Below, piece after piece: positions 1 through 6,495 of a stretch of DNA of 11,070 nucleotides. How positions within the stretch are numbered: the stretch's first letter is position 1; every line of letters begins with the position of its first letter. A model generated the notes under the pieces. That model had not been told where the DNA came from. It saw nothing but the letters and a program-made list of their open reading frames with translations, and made no database searches. The stretch is from Burkholderiales bacterium (GTDB lineage Bacteria > Pseudomonadota > Gammaproteobacteria > Burkholderiales > Casimicrobiaceae), in assembly GCA_025935435.1 (NCBI GenBank), contig JAICVH010000039.1, positions 1-11,070 of the forward strand, given 5' to 3'. A program made the position numbers and the translations under genes.

Positions 1-1350
1 CCGATCTTCATCAAGTTCGGCCAGATGCTGTCGACGCGGCGCGACCTGCTGCCGCCCGACATCGCCGACGAACTCGCGCTGCTGCAGGATCGCGTGCCGC
101 CGTTCGGCTCGGACAAGGTCGAGGCGACGATCGTCCGCGTGTTCGGGCGGCCGCTCGCCGAAGTCTTCAAATCGTTCGATCTGACGCCGGTCGCGAGTGC
201 GTCGGTTGCGCAGGTGCATTTCGGCGAACTGCCGAACGGCACGCCGGTCGCGGTGAAAGTGCTGCGACCGAACGTTGCCCAAGTCATCGAGCACGATCTC
301 GCGCTGCTGCACACGGCGGCATCGCTCGTCGAACGTTTGTGGCGCGAAGGCAGGCGGCTGCGCCCGCGCGCCGTCGTCGCCGAATTCGACAAGACGATTC
401 ACGACGAACTCGACCTGACGCGCGAAGCGGCGAACTGCTCGCAGTTGCGGCGCAACTTTCTGCGTTCCGGATTGCTCAGGATTCCCGAGGTGTACTGGGA
501 CTGGACGGCGAGCGAAGTGCTCGTGATGGAGCGGATGGCGGGCGTGCCGATCGGGCGCATCACGGATCTGGTCGCAGCCGGAATCGATTTGAAGCGCCTC
601 GCGCGCGCCGGCGTCGAGATCTTCTTCACGCAGGTGTTCCGCGACGGGTTCTTTCACGCCGACATGCATCCCGGCAACATCTTCGTCGGCGTCGACGCGG
701 CCAATCATGGCAAGTACATCGCGCTCGACTTCGGCATCATGGGTACGCTGTCCGAGCAGGACAAGAGTTACCTGGCGCAGAACTTCCTCGCGTTCTTCCG
801 CCGCGATTACCACCGTGTCGCAACCACGCACCTTGAGTCGGGGTGGGTCCCGCCGAACACGCGGATCGACGAGCTCGAAAGCGAGATCCGCGTCGTGTGC
901 GAGCCGATCTTCGATCGTCCGCTGAAGGAAATATCCCTCGGCAAGGTGTTGCTGCAGCTGTTCCGTGCATCGCGCCGCTTCAACGTCGAAATCCAGCCGC
1001 AGCTCGTGCTGCTGCAGAAGACGCTGCTGAACGTCGAAGGCCTCGGCCGGCAGCTCGACCCCGACCTCGATCTGTGGGTGACGGCGAAGCCCTTCCTCGA
1101 GCGCTGGATGGAAGACCAGATCGGCTTTCGTGCGCTCGAGCGGCGATTGTTCGCCGAAGCGGCGTCACTCGTGCAGACGCTGCCGGAACTTCCACGGCTC
1201 ATCCACCGCAAACTGACGGCGCCGCCACCGGCGTCGGACCTGGCGCTGAAGGCGCTGGCGCTCGCCCAGCAATCGCGCAATCGCTGGCTCGCGACGATCG
1301 CCGTGCTGCTGACGATCGTCATCGCGCTGTTGTTGCGGCAGTCACTCTGA
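1..1350 (+). CDS. ubiB: UbiB, ubiquinone biosynthesis atypical kinase/ATPase (5' end outside window)
   Basis: UbiB is a membrane-associated member of the ABC1/ADCK/UbiB protein-kinase-like family, needed for coenzyme Q synthesis and thought to act as an ATPase that assists the Ubi enzymes. The frame is open from base 1 and gives 449 visible residues; the family is about 525-545 long, so roughly 80-100 N-terminal residues are missing. Family motifs appear in order: KxGQ (KFGQ, 13-24), the alanine-rich loop ASASVAQVH (193-219), the VAVK lysine (256-258), ExD (E at 406-408, D at 412-414), the catalytic-loop HADMHPGN (655-678) and DFG (D at 727-729). The last 20 or so residues form a hydrophobic helix, the expected C-terminal membrane anchor. 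The ATG at 25 is internal, not the true start, because KFGQ lies before it. The stop is 20 bp before the insertion sequence. Confidence 0.95.
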   Translation, partial: PIFIKFGQMLSTRRDLLPPDIADELALLQDRVPPFGSDKVEATIVRVFGRPLAEVFKSFDLTPVASASVAQVHFGELPNGTPVAVKVLRPNVAQVIEHDLALLHTAASLVERLWREGRRLRPRAVVAEFDKTIHDELDLTREAANCSQLRRNFLRSGLLRIPEVYWDWTASEVLVMERMAGVPIGRITDLVAAGIDLKRLARAGVEIFFTQVFRDGFFHADMHPGNIFVGVDAANHGKYIALDFGIMGTLSEQDKSYLAQNFLAFFRRDYHRVATTHLESGWVPPNTRIDELESEIRVVCEPIFDRPLKEISLGKVLLQLFRASRRFNVEIQPQLVLLQKTLLNVEGLGRQLDPDLDLWVTAKPFLERWMEDQIGFRALERRLFAEAASLVQTLPELPRLIHRKLTAPPPASDLALKALALAQQSRNRWLATIAVLLTIVIALLLRQSL

Positions 1351-1360
1351 ACGCGTCCGC

Positions 1361-1366
1361 TACAAT
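1361..1366 (+). promoter_or_regulatory. Probable -10 box (TACAAT), now cut off from the importer operon by the IS
   Basis: TACAAT lies 10 bp after the ubiB stop in the context CTACAATCG, much like the CTATAATCG before the ferredoxin gene at 7629-7637. No good -35 is seen at the usual spacing; the nearest candidate, TTGCGG at 1333-1338, is 22 bp away. Removing the IS in silico at its shared CCG would leave TACAAT-CGTCCG-ATG, with the -10 box directly before the importer ATPase start. Its role as the original importer promoter is inference. Confidence 0.45.
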
Positions 1367-1370
1367 CGTC

Positions 1371-1383
1371 CGGGGTCAGCAAC
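1371..1383 (+). repeat. Inverted terminal sequence of the IS, left copy (transposase 3' side)
   Basis: CGGGGTCAGCAAC. The first nine bases are the exact reverse complement of 2585-2593. The GCAAC that follows matches the other end after a 2-bp insertion there (CGGGGTCAGAGCAAC when read inward). Confidence 0.5.
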
Positions 1384-1394
1384 CGTCTCCGAAG

Positions 1395-2387
1395 TCAATT
1401 CGAAAGATTGAGAAGCGGTTGTTGCTTCCAAGTGGTCCGGTCGCGAACCATTGCATTGAGAATGACCAACAACTTGCGCATGCAGGCGACCAACGCGACC
1501 TTGGGCGCTTTGCCGGCTGCGATGAGACGTCGATAGAACTGTTTCAGTACCGGGTTGTGTTTGACTGCGCTGAGCGTCGCCATGTAAACCACCGCGCGAA
1601 CCTCATGGCGGCCTCCCCAAGTCTGTCGTTTGCCACGCCACTGACCCGATTCCCGCGCGATCGGCGCCACGCCAACCAGCGCGCTAATGGCGCGCCCGCT
1701 CAAGTGACCCAGTTCGGGCAGCAGCGCCAGCAGGGTGCTTTTCAGCACCGGTCCGACGCCTTTGACCGTATCGAGCCATGTCAACGCTTCCTTGAAGTAT
1801 TTCCGCATGCAGCCGTCGATATCGGCGTCGACGCTCTTCAATTGCGCGTCGAGCAACCGCAGCACTGCGGCCACGCTCTTGCGAGCGGAGCGATGCGCGG
1901 TGGGCAACCGGTTGGCTTCGGCGATGCGCATGTCCAGCAGTTGCCGCCGGCGCAAGACCAGCGCGGCCAAGTGCAGACGCTGCTCGTCGGGCAACGCCCG
2001 CAAGTACCGGGCGCGCTCGGGATGCCTGGCGATCACATTGGCGAAGTCGCGCAAGACCCGGGCGTCGACCCGATCGGTCTTCGCCAGCACCCCCAGCGCG
2101 CGGGCAAAATCTCGCGCCTGACGAGCGTTGAGCACGGCCACCGCAAAACCTTCCGCCTGCAGCGCCGCCGCACTCGCCATCTCGTAGCCGCCACTGGCCT
2201 CCATCACCACCAAGTCCACCTGCGCTTGACCCAGGCTAGCCGCCAGCTGCTTGATTCCATCGGCGTCGTGAGCAAAGCGCCGGGCGTGCTGTCCCCAACA
2301 CGCGTCGAGCCACGCCTTGGAGACATCAATACCCGCGTTGATGCGCGACACCGTTGCCGCGTCCCTATCTTGTGTATGCACGTTCAT
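1395..2387 (-). CDS. IS110-family transposase (DEDD recombinase with transposase_20 domain)
   Basis: This is the recombinase of the IS, 330 residues, a normal length for IS110 transposases. The N-terminal RuvC-like DEDD domain shows D21 (GIDVSK), E63 (VVMEASGGYE), D105 and D108 (KTDRVDA). A coiled, arginine/lysine-rich middle (about 125-200) precedes the C-terminal transposase_20 domain: VKGVGP at 208-213, a helix-hairpin-helix-like motif, then LVGVAPIARESG, where S247 is the likely nucleophile serine of this family. IS110 enzymes use a structured noncoding RNA from the element's own end to choose donor and target DNA, leave no long target duplication and pass through a circular form. ATG is the start; no strong ribosome site precedes it. 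All expected catalytic residues are present and no frameshift is seen. The assignment is based on motifs; the named IS was not identified. Confidence 0.93.
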   Translation of the reverse strand: MNVHTQDRDAATVSRINAGIDVSKAWLDACWGQHARRFAHDADGIKQLAASLGQAQVDLVVMEASGGYEMASAAALQAEGFAVAVLNARQARDFARALGVLAKTDRVDARVLRDFANVIARHPERARYLRALPDEQRLHLAALVLRRRQLLDMRIAEANRLPTAHRSARKSVAAVLRLLDAQLKSVDADIDGCMRKYFKEALTWLDTVKGVGPVLKSTLLALLPELGHLSGRAISALVGVAPIARESGQWRGKRQTWGGRHEVRAVVYMATLSAVKHNPVLKQFYRRLIAAGKAPKVALVACMRKLLVILNAMVRDRTTWKQQPLLNLSN

Positions 2388-2520
2388 ACGTTGACAACCG
2401 TTCGGGATAACGACGTTGCAATCAAGCCACTTCCGCGCGTTGACCTTAAGCTAACCCACGAGCTCGAGCTCTTAGAGCAGACAAGTTTGGCGCGCGGCGC
2501 GGCCACCAAAGTAAGATACA

Positions 2521-2586
2521 AGAGCAACAAGTCGCGTGGGAGCCGCTCGACAACGCCCTGCTCCGGATCGCGCGACTTGTTGCTCT
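2521..2586. repeat. Perfect 16-bp inverted repeat inside the IS right end
   Basis: AGAGCAACAAGTCGCG (2521-2536) and CGCGACTTGTTGCTCT (2571-2586) are exact reverse complements separated by 34 bp. The outer arm overlaps the IS terminal sequence, so the AGAGCAAC terminal motif is repeated about 50 bp inside in the opposite orientation. In RNA of either strand this forms a strong hairpin. On the + strand it would end 7 nt before the importer ATPase start codon. Confidence 0.85.
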
Positions 2587-2593
2587 GACCCCG
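2579..2593 (-). repeat. Inverted terminal sequence of the IS, right copy (transposase 5' side)
   Basis: GTTGCTCTGACCCCG. The last nine bases are the reverse complement of 1371-1379. The final CCG (2591-2593) is also a direct repeat of 1370-1372 and is a candidate recombination core. The importer ATG follows immediately at 2594. Confidence 0.5.
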
Positions 2594-3679
2594 ATGGCAT
2601 TGCTCGAAATTGAGGGCGTCACGCGGCGCTTCGGCGACTTCGCCGCGGTCGACGACGTGAGCTTGTCGGTCGAGGCCGGCGAATTCTTCACGCTGCTCGG
2701 ACCGTCGGGTTGCGGCAAGACGACGTTGCTGCGGATGATCGCCGGCTTCGACCTGCCCGATGCCGGGCGCATCGTGCTCGCCGGCGAGGATCTCGCGGGG
2801 CGCCCGCCCGAGTTACGCCCGGTGCGCACGGTGTTCCAGAGCTACGCGCTGTTTCCGCACATGACGGTCGAAGGCAACGTCGCGTTCCCGTTGCAGATGG
2901 CGCGCGTTCCGGCCAAAGAGCGCGGCGCGCGCATCGCGGCCGCGCTGGAAGACGTGCGCCTCATTGGCTTCGGCAAGCGTTATCCGCACGAACTGTCCGG
3001 CGGGCAGAAGCAACGTGTCGCGATCGCCCGCGCGCTCGTCACGCATCCGACGATGCTGCTGCTCGACGAACCGCTCGCCGCGCTCGATGCGAAGCTTCGC
3101 GAGGAGCTGCAGATCGAGCTCATCAACCTGCAGAAGGAGGTCGGCATCGCGTTCGTCTACGTGACGCATGACCAGACCGAGGCGCTCGCACTGTCGCATC
3201 GGATCGCGGTGATGAATCGCGGTCGCGTCGAACAGCTCGACGAGCCGTCGAAAATCTACGGCTTCCCGAAGACGCGCTTCGTTGCCGACTTCATCGGGCA
3301 CTGCAACCTGTTGTCCGGACCGATCGCGTCAAACGACGGCGGCATCGTCACGCTCGATGTGACCGGGCTCGGTCCAGTGCGCATCGCTACGCGTTCGTCG
3401 CTCGCCGTCGGCAGCAGCGGGATGGTCGCGCTGCGCCCGGAAAAGATTCGCATCGCCGCGGTCGCCCCCACGGATTCCCCGGACAACCATTTTCGCGGCA
3501 CCGTCGCGGATCTCCTGTACATGGGTGACGTCACCGTCTACCGCGTGGCGACCGAAGGCGGCGCGCGCATCGAAGCGCTGCTCGCGAATTCGCAGAGCGG
3601 CCGCGCAAAGTTCTTCGAAGTGGGTGACGCGGTCGAGACGAGCTGGCCGGTCGACGCCGGACATTTCGTCGACGCATGA
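2594..3679 (+). CDS. Polyamine-type ABC importer ATPase (PotA/PotG-like)
   Basis: This is the cytoplasmic ATP-hydrolysing subunit of a spermidine/putrescine-class importer, 361 residues, a normal length. Walker A is GPSGCGKTT (36-44), the Q-loop Q82 (FQSYALFPH), the signature LSGGQKQR (134-141), Walker B MLLLDEP with D158/E159 and the switch histidine H192 (VTHDQTEAL). A C-terminal TOBE_2 domain (about 280-356, with ALRPEKIRI) is typical of PotA, PotG and other CUT1/POPT ATPases. The stop overlaps the next gene as ATGA. The ATG sits directly against the IS edge and has no purine-rich ribosome site; the sequence before it is CTCTGACCCCG, itself part of the element. Expression is therefore probably altered from the ancestral state. 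PotA versus PotG cannot be decided; the PotF-like binding protein favours a PotFGHI-like system. Confidence 0.92.
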   Translation: MALLEIEGVTRRFGDFAAVDDVSLSVEAGEFFTLLGPSGCGKTTLLRMIAGFDLPDAGRIVLAGEDLAGRPPELRPVRTVFQSYALFPHMTVEGNVAFPLQMARVPAKERGARIAAALEDVRLIGFGKRYPHELSGGQKQRVAIARALVTHPTMLLLDEPLAALDAKLREELQIELINLQKEVGIAFVYVTHDQTEALALSHRIAVMNRGRVEQLDEPSKIYGFPKTRFVADFIGHCNLLSGPIASNDGGIVTLDVTGLGPVRIATRSSLAVGSSGMVALRPEKIRIAAVAPTDSPDNHFRGTVADLLYMGDVTVYRVATEGGARIEALLANSQSGRAKFFEVGDAVETSWPVDAGHFVDA

Positions 3680-4593
3680 GCACCGCACGCGAGCGGATCC
3701 AGCGTTCCGCAGTCATCGGCAAATGGCTGGTGAGCCTGCCGCCGCTCGTCTATCTGATCGTGTTCTTCGCGATTCCCGCGCTGATCATGGTGCTCGCGTC
3801 GTTTCGGACGCCCGGCGAATTCGGTGGGCTTGCGCCGCTGACCGACGAGACGGGCGCGCTCGACCTCAATGTGGAGAGCTACGTCCGCTTTCTCACCGAG
3901 TCCGTCTACCTGCAGGTGTTCATCAAATCGGCGTGGTATGCAACGGTCACGACGCTGCTCTGCCTGCTGCTTGCGTATCCGCTCGCGACGCTGATCGCCA
4001 AGAGCCCGAAGCAATATCGCGAGCTGTTGCTGCTGCTCGTCATCCTTCCGTTCTGGAGCAATTTTCTGATTCGCGTCTACGCGTGGATGATCATTCTCGG
4101 GCCGAACGCGGCGCTGGCGCGCATCGTCAACAGCGTGCTCGCTGTCTTCGGCGCAGGTCCGGTGCCGCTGTTGTTCAGTGCGTTCGCCGTGCTGACCTGC
4201 CTTGTGTACGTGCATCTGCCGTTCATGGTGCTGCCGCTGTACGCGAACCTCGAGAAACACGATCAGGCGCTGCTCGACGCGGCGCAGGATCTGGGCGCCA
4301 ATGCATGGCAGCGGTTCTGGCGCGTGACGTTTCCGTTGTCGTTGCCGGGCGTGTATGCCGGCGCCGCGCTCGTGTTCATTCCGGCGCTCGGCATTTTCGC
4401 GATTCCGGACATCCTCGGCGGCCCGGACGACACGCTGATCGGCAACCTGATCAAGCAGCAGTTCCTCGAGACGCGCGACTGGCCGTTCGGCAGCGTGCTG
4501 TCGATCGTGCTGACGGTGGCGGCACTGCTGCTCGCGGGCGCCGCCGCGTGGATCGGACGCCGGGGCGGCGCGGAGATCGCGTCGCGTGCGTAG
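3676..4593 (+). CDS. ABC importer permease, first subunit (PotB/PotH-like)
   Basis: Inner-membrane channel subunit of the polyamine-type importer, 305 residues. About six membrane segments are seen: near residues 17-40, then a periplasmic stretch containing LNVESYVRFLTES, then segments starting near 90, 117, 155, 220 and 270. The cytoplasmic EAA loop that docks on the ATPase is clear at about 201-225 (DAAQDLGANAWQRFWRVTFP then LSLPG), with the conserved LGA glycine. The start ATG overlaps the ATPase stop (ATGA at 3676-3679), implying translational coupling. The stop lies 8 bp inside the next permease gene. N-terminal LPPLVYLIVFFAIPALIMVLAS-type sequence fits PotB/PotH/YdcU proteins; the exact ortholog cannot be fixed from sequence alone. 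Confidence 0.92.
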   Translation: MSTARERIQRSAVIGKWLVSLPPLVYLIVFFAIPALIMVLASFRTPGEFGGLAPLTDETGALDLNVESYVRFLTESVYLQVFIKSAWYATVTTLLCLLLAYPLATLIAKSPKQYRELLLLLVILPFWSNFLIRVYAWMIILGPNAALARIVNSVLAVFGAGPVPLLFSAFAVLTCLVYVHLPFMVLPLYANLEKHDQALLDAAQDLGANAWQRFWRVTFPLSLPGVYAGAALVFIPALGIFAIPDILGGPDDTLIGNLIKQQFLETRDWPFGSVLSIVLTVAALLLAGAAAWIGRRGGAEIASRA

Positions 4594-5368
4594 GCGCTCG
4601 CCGTGGCTGTGGGCAGCGGCGCTCTGCGCGTACGCGTTCCTCTACGTGCCGCTGGTCATCGTCGTCGTCTACTCGTTCAATGATTCACGATTGAATGCGG
4701 AATGGGTCGGATTCACGTTCGACTGGTATCGCAGGCTCGCGGCCGACGACGACATGCTGGCGGCCGCCGGCAATTCACTGCTGATCGGGGTGACGGCGAG
4801 CCTCGTGTCCACGGTGCTCGGCACGATGGCGGGCGTTGCAATGCATCGCTACAAACTGCGGCTCCTGCCGATTCTGGTACTGACGCCGATCGCCATTCCC
4901 GAGATCCTGATGGGCGTTTCGCTGCTGATCTTTTTCGTCCTGCTGAACTTCACGCTTGGCCTCGTGTCCGTCGCACTCGCACACATCGCGTTCTGCATCG
5001 GCTTCGTCGCGATCGTCGTGCGCGCACGGCTCGCTGGCATGGACGAGGCGCTGACGGAGGCGGCACGGGACTGCGGTGCATCCCCGGCGCAGGCCTTCCG
5101 CCATGTGACGCTGCCGCTGATCATGCCGGGCGTCATCGCCGGCGCGCTGATGGCGTTCACGCTGTCGATCGACGATTTCGTGATCACGTTTTTCACCGCG
5201 GGCGCCGGCACGGTAACGCTTCCGCTGCTGATCTACTCGATGATCAAGATCTCGGTGACGCCCGAGGTGAACGCCGTGTCAACTTTGCTGATGCTGCTGA
5301 CGTTGCTGCTGATCGTCATTGCCGCCAAACTGTCGCCCACGCTGCTTCGAACCGACCGGGATAACTGA
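4586..5368 (+). CDS. ABC importer permease, second subunit (PotC/PotI-like)
   Basis: Second membrane subunit of the same importer, 260 residues, the usual PotC/PotI length. The N-terminal segment (YAFLYVPLVIVVVYSFNDSR) is characteristic of the PotC branch, followed by FTFDWYRRL. The EAA loop is at about 158-180 (EAARDCGASPAQAFRHVTLP, then LIMPG), with cysteine instead of leucine before the conserved glycine. About six membrane segments are visible. The start is GTG at 4586, overlapping the upstream gene by 8 bp; CGGAG at 4571-4575 is a suitable ribosome site 10 nt before it. The late motif SIDDFVITFF is also typical of PotC/PotI. Stop is 2 bp before the binding-protein ATG. Confidence 0.92.
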   Translation: MRRRSPWLWAAALCAYAFLYVPLVIVVVYSFNDSRLNAEWVGFTFDWYRRLAADDDMLAAAGNSLLIGVTASLVSTVLGTMAGVAMHRYKLRLLPILVLTPIAIPEILMGVSLLIFFVLLNFTLGLVSVALAHIAFCIGFVAIVVRARLAGMDEALTEAARDCGASPAQAFRHVTLPLIMPGVIAGALMAFTLSIDDFVITFFTAGAGTVTLPLLIYSMIKISVTPEVNAVSTLLMLLTLLLIVIAAKLSPTLLRTDRDN

Positions 5369-5370
5369 CC

Positions 5371-6456
5371 ATGACCCTGCGCTCCTTCGTCGCCCACGCC
5401 GCCACGCTGCTCGCGATCACCCTGGCCGGCGTGATGCCCGCCCACGCACGCGACCAGCTCCACCTGTACAACTGGAACAACTACATCGCGCCGGAGACGA
5501 TCAAGCGCTTCGAGAGCGTATGCCAGTGCGAGGTCGTGCAGACGTATTACTCGGACAACGAGGAGCTGCTCGCGAAACTGGCCGCAGGCGCCAAGGGCTA
5601 CGACGTGCTGGTCCCGACCAGCAACGCCGTGCAGGCGCTGATCCGCGGCGGTCAGTTGAAGCCGATCGACAAGACGGCGATTCCGAATCTGAAGAACGTC
5701 GACCCGGCGTACCTGAACACGCCGTTCGACCCGGGCAACCAGTATTCGGTGCCCTACGCGATGTCGACGACGATCCTCGGCTACAACGACGAGAAGATGA
5801 AGGAACTCGGCCTGCCGACCGATACCTGGGCCGTCATCTTCGACCCGAAGTACCTCGAGAAGGTCAAGGGGCGTGTCACGGTGCTGGACAGTGCGAACGA
5901 GCTCTTCGCAGCGGCGCTCAAGTACCTCGGCTACTCGGCGAACGACGTCGACGCCAAGCACTGGGACGAGGCCGCCGCGCTGATCAAGAAAGCCAAACCG
6001 TACTGGGCTGCATTCAACGCATCGTCATACATCAAGGAGCTGACGGTCGGCAACATCTGGCTCGTGCATGGCTACTCGAACGACATCTTCCAGGCGAACC
6101 AGGACGCGCAGGCGGCCGGCCGCAAGTTCCGCATCCTGCAGGGCGTACCGAAGGAAGGCGCGGTCCTCGCCGTTGACAACATGGTGATCCACAAGGCGGC
6201 GCCGCGCCCCGACCTCGGATTGCGCTTCATCAATTTCATGCTGGATGGCCGCAATTCGGCGGAGCTCACGAACCTGATCGGCTCCGGCAACCCCAACGCC
6301 GACGCGATGAAATACATCAAGCCCGATCTGCTCAAGCTGCCCGCCGTGTTTCCGCCGAAGGAGGTGCAGGCGAAGCTCGAGCAGCTCAAGGACCTGACGG
6401 TTGCGCAACGCCGCCTGCGCAACAAGCTCTGGACCGAGATCAAGGCGAGCAAGTAG
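5371..6456 (+). CDS. Periplasmic polyamine-binding protein (PotF/PotD-like)
   Basis: Soluble substrate-binding subunit that delivers ligand to the two permeases, 361 residues. A signal peptide is clear: MTLR, a hydrophobic stretch to about residue 22, and cleavage probably after AHA (24-26), leaving a mature protein starting RDQLHLYNW. The NWNNYIAPETIKRFE block just after it, then YYSDNEELLAKL, GYDVLVPTSNAV, LPTDTWAVIFDP and the C-terminal RLRNKLWTEIKASK all follow the PotF/SpuD pattern more closely than PotD. W35 in NWNNY corresponds to the aromatic residue that packs on the polyamine chain in the family. Putrescine is the likely substrate, but other diamines or spermidine are possible. The gene is fourth in the operon and 2 bp after the previous stop. 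Confidence 0.92.
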   Translation: MTLRSFVAHAATLLAITLAGVMPAHARDQLHLYNWNNYIAPETIKRFESVCQCEVVQTYYSDNEELLAKLAAGAKGYDVLVPTSNAVQALIRGGQLKPIDKTAIPNLKNVDPAYLNTPFDPGNQYSVPYAMSTTILGYNDEKMKELGLPTDTWAVIFDPKYLEKVKGRVTVLDSANELFAAALKYLGYSANDVDAKHWDEAAALIKKAKPYWAAFNASSYIKELTVGNIWLVHGYSNDIFQANQDAQAAGRKFRILQGVPKEGAVLAVDNMVIHKAAPRPDLGLRFINFMLDGRNSAELTNLIGSGNPNADAMKYIKPDLLKLPAVFPPKEVQAKLEQLKDLTVAQRRLRNKLWTEIKASK

Positions 6457-6462
6457 TCTCCG

Positions 6463-6484
6463 CGCACGCCCGATGGGACGTGCG
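6463..6484 (+). terminator. Hairpin between importer operon and VanZ gene (possible terminator or processing stem)
   Basis: CGCACGCCC (6463-6471), loop GAT, GGG-A-CGTGCG (6475-6484) form a nine-pair GC-rich stem with one bulged A. It begins 6 nt after the binding-protein stop. No T run follows (ATCATCACC), so it is not a classical rho-independent terminator. It could instead protect the 3' end of the importer mRNA or reduce readthrough. Confidence 0.4.
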
Positions 6485-6495
6485 ATCATCACCGC

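Larger units (their letters stand above)
1371..2593 (-). mobile_element. IS110-family insertion sequence, about 1.22 kb
   Basis: One transposase gene is flanked by a short 3' end (about 20 bp after its stop) and a long 5' noncoding end (about 205 bp), the arrangement of the IS110 group proper. The edges are placed by two signals. CGGGGTCAG at 1371-1379 recurs inverted at 2585-2593, followed inward on both sides by GCAAC with a 2-bp offset. The trinucleotide CCG occurs in direct orientation at 1370-1372 and 2591-2593, as expected when IS110 recombination leaves a short shared core. Edges are uncertain by a few bases. The element separates ubiB and its downstream -10 box from the ABC importer operon. 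The transposase reading frame appears complete, so the element may be active. Confidence 0.75.
2388..2593 (-). ncRNA. IS110 5' noncoding end, putative bridge (guide) RNA region
   Basis: About 205 bp upstream of the transposase start contains no gene. In IS110-group elements this position encodes the bridge RNA whose two loops pair with donor and target DNA. Visible structure, read on the - strand: a 16-bp perfect stem (2586-2571 with 2536-2521) whose loop holds a smaller GGAGC/GCTCC pairing; a second hairpin of about 7 bp (2510-2504 with 2492-2486, including one G-U pair) around a GC-rich loop; and the 12-bp palindrome GAGCTCGAGCTC at 2460-2471. This is the kind of consecutive stem-loop layout expected, but I could not match guide sequences to the ends convincingly by eye. 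RNA boundaries and promoter are not defined. Confidence 0.4.

Noticed and set aside
1378..1427. Imperfect inverted repeat around the transposase stop (AGCAACCG / CGGTTGTTGCT)
   Set aside because: Only about six consecutive pairs form, with bulges and no T run. A terminator or end structure is possible but not supported.
2487..2517. Outward-facing promoter in the IS that could drive the importer (TTGGCG, 19 bp, TAAGAT)
   Set aside because: The match is weak, the spacing is long, and most of the -35 region lies inside a hairpin of the putative guide RNA. Not strong enough to list as a feature.
843..2588. Long + strand open frame (581 codons) across the end of ubiB and the whole IS
   Set aside because: It runs antisense to a clear IS110 transposase and out of frame with ubiB. 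Its translation is rich in arginine, alanine and glutamine with no family motif, and its last codons are IS end sequence.
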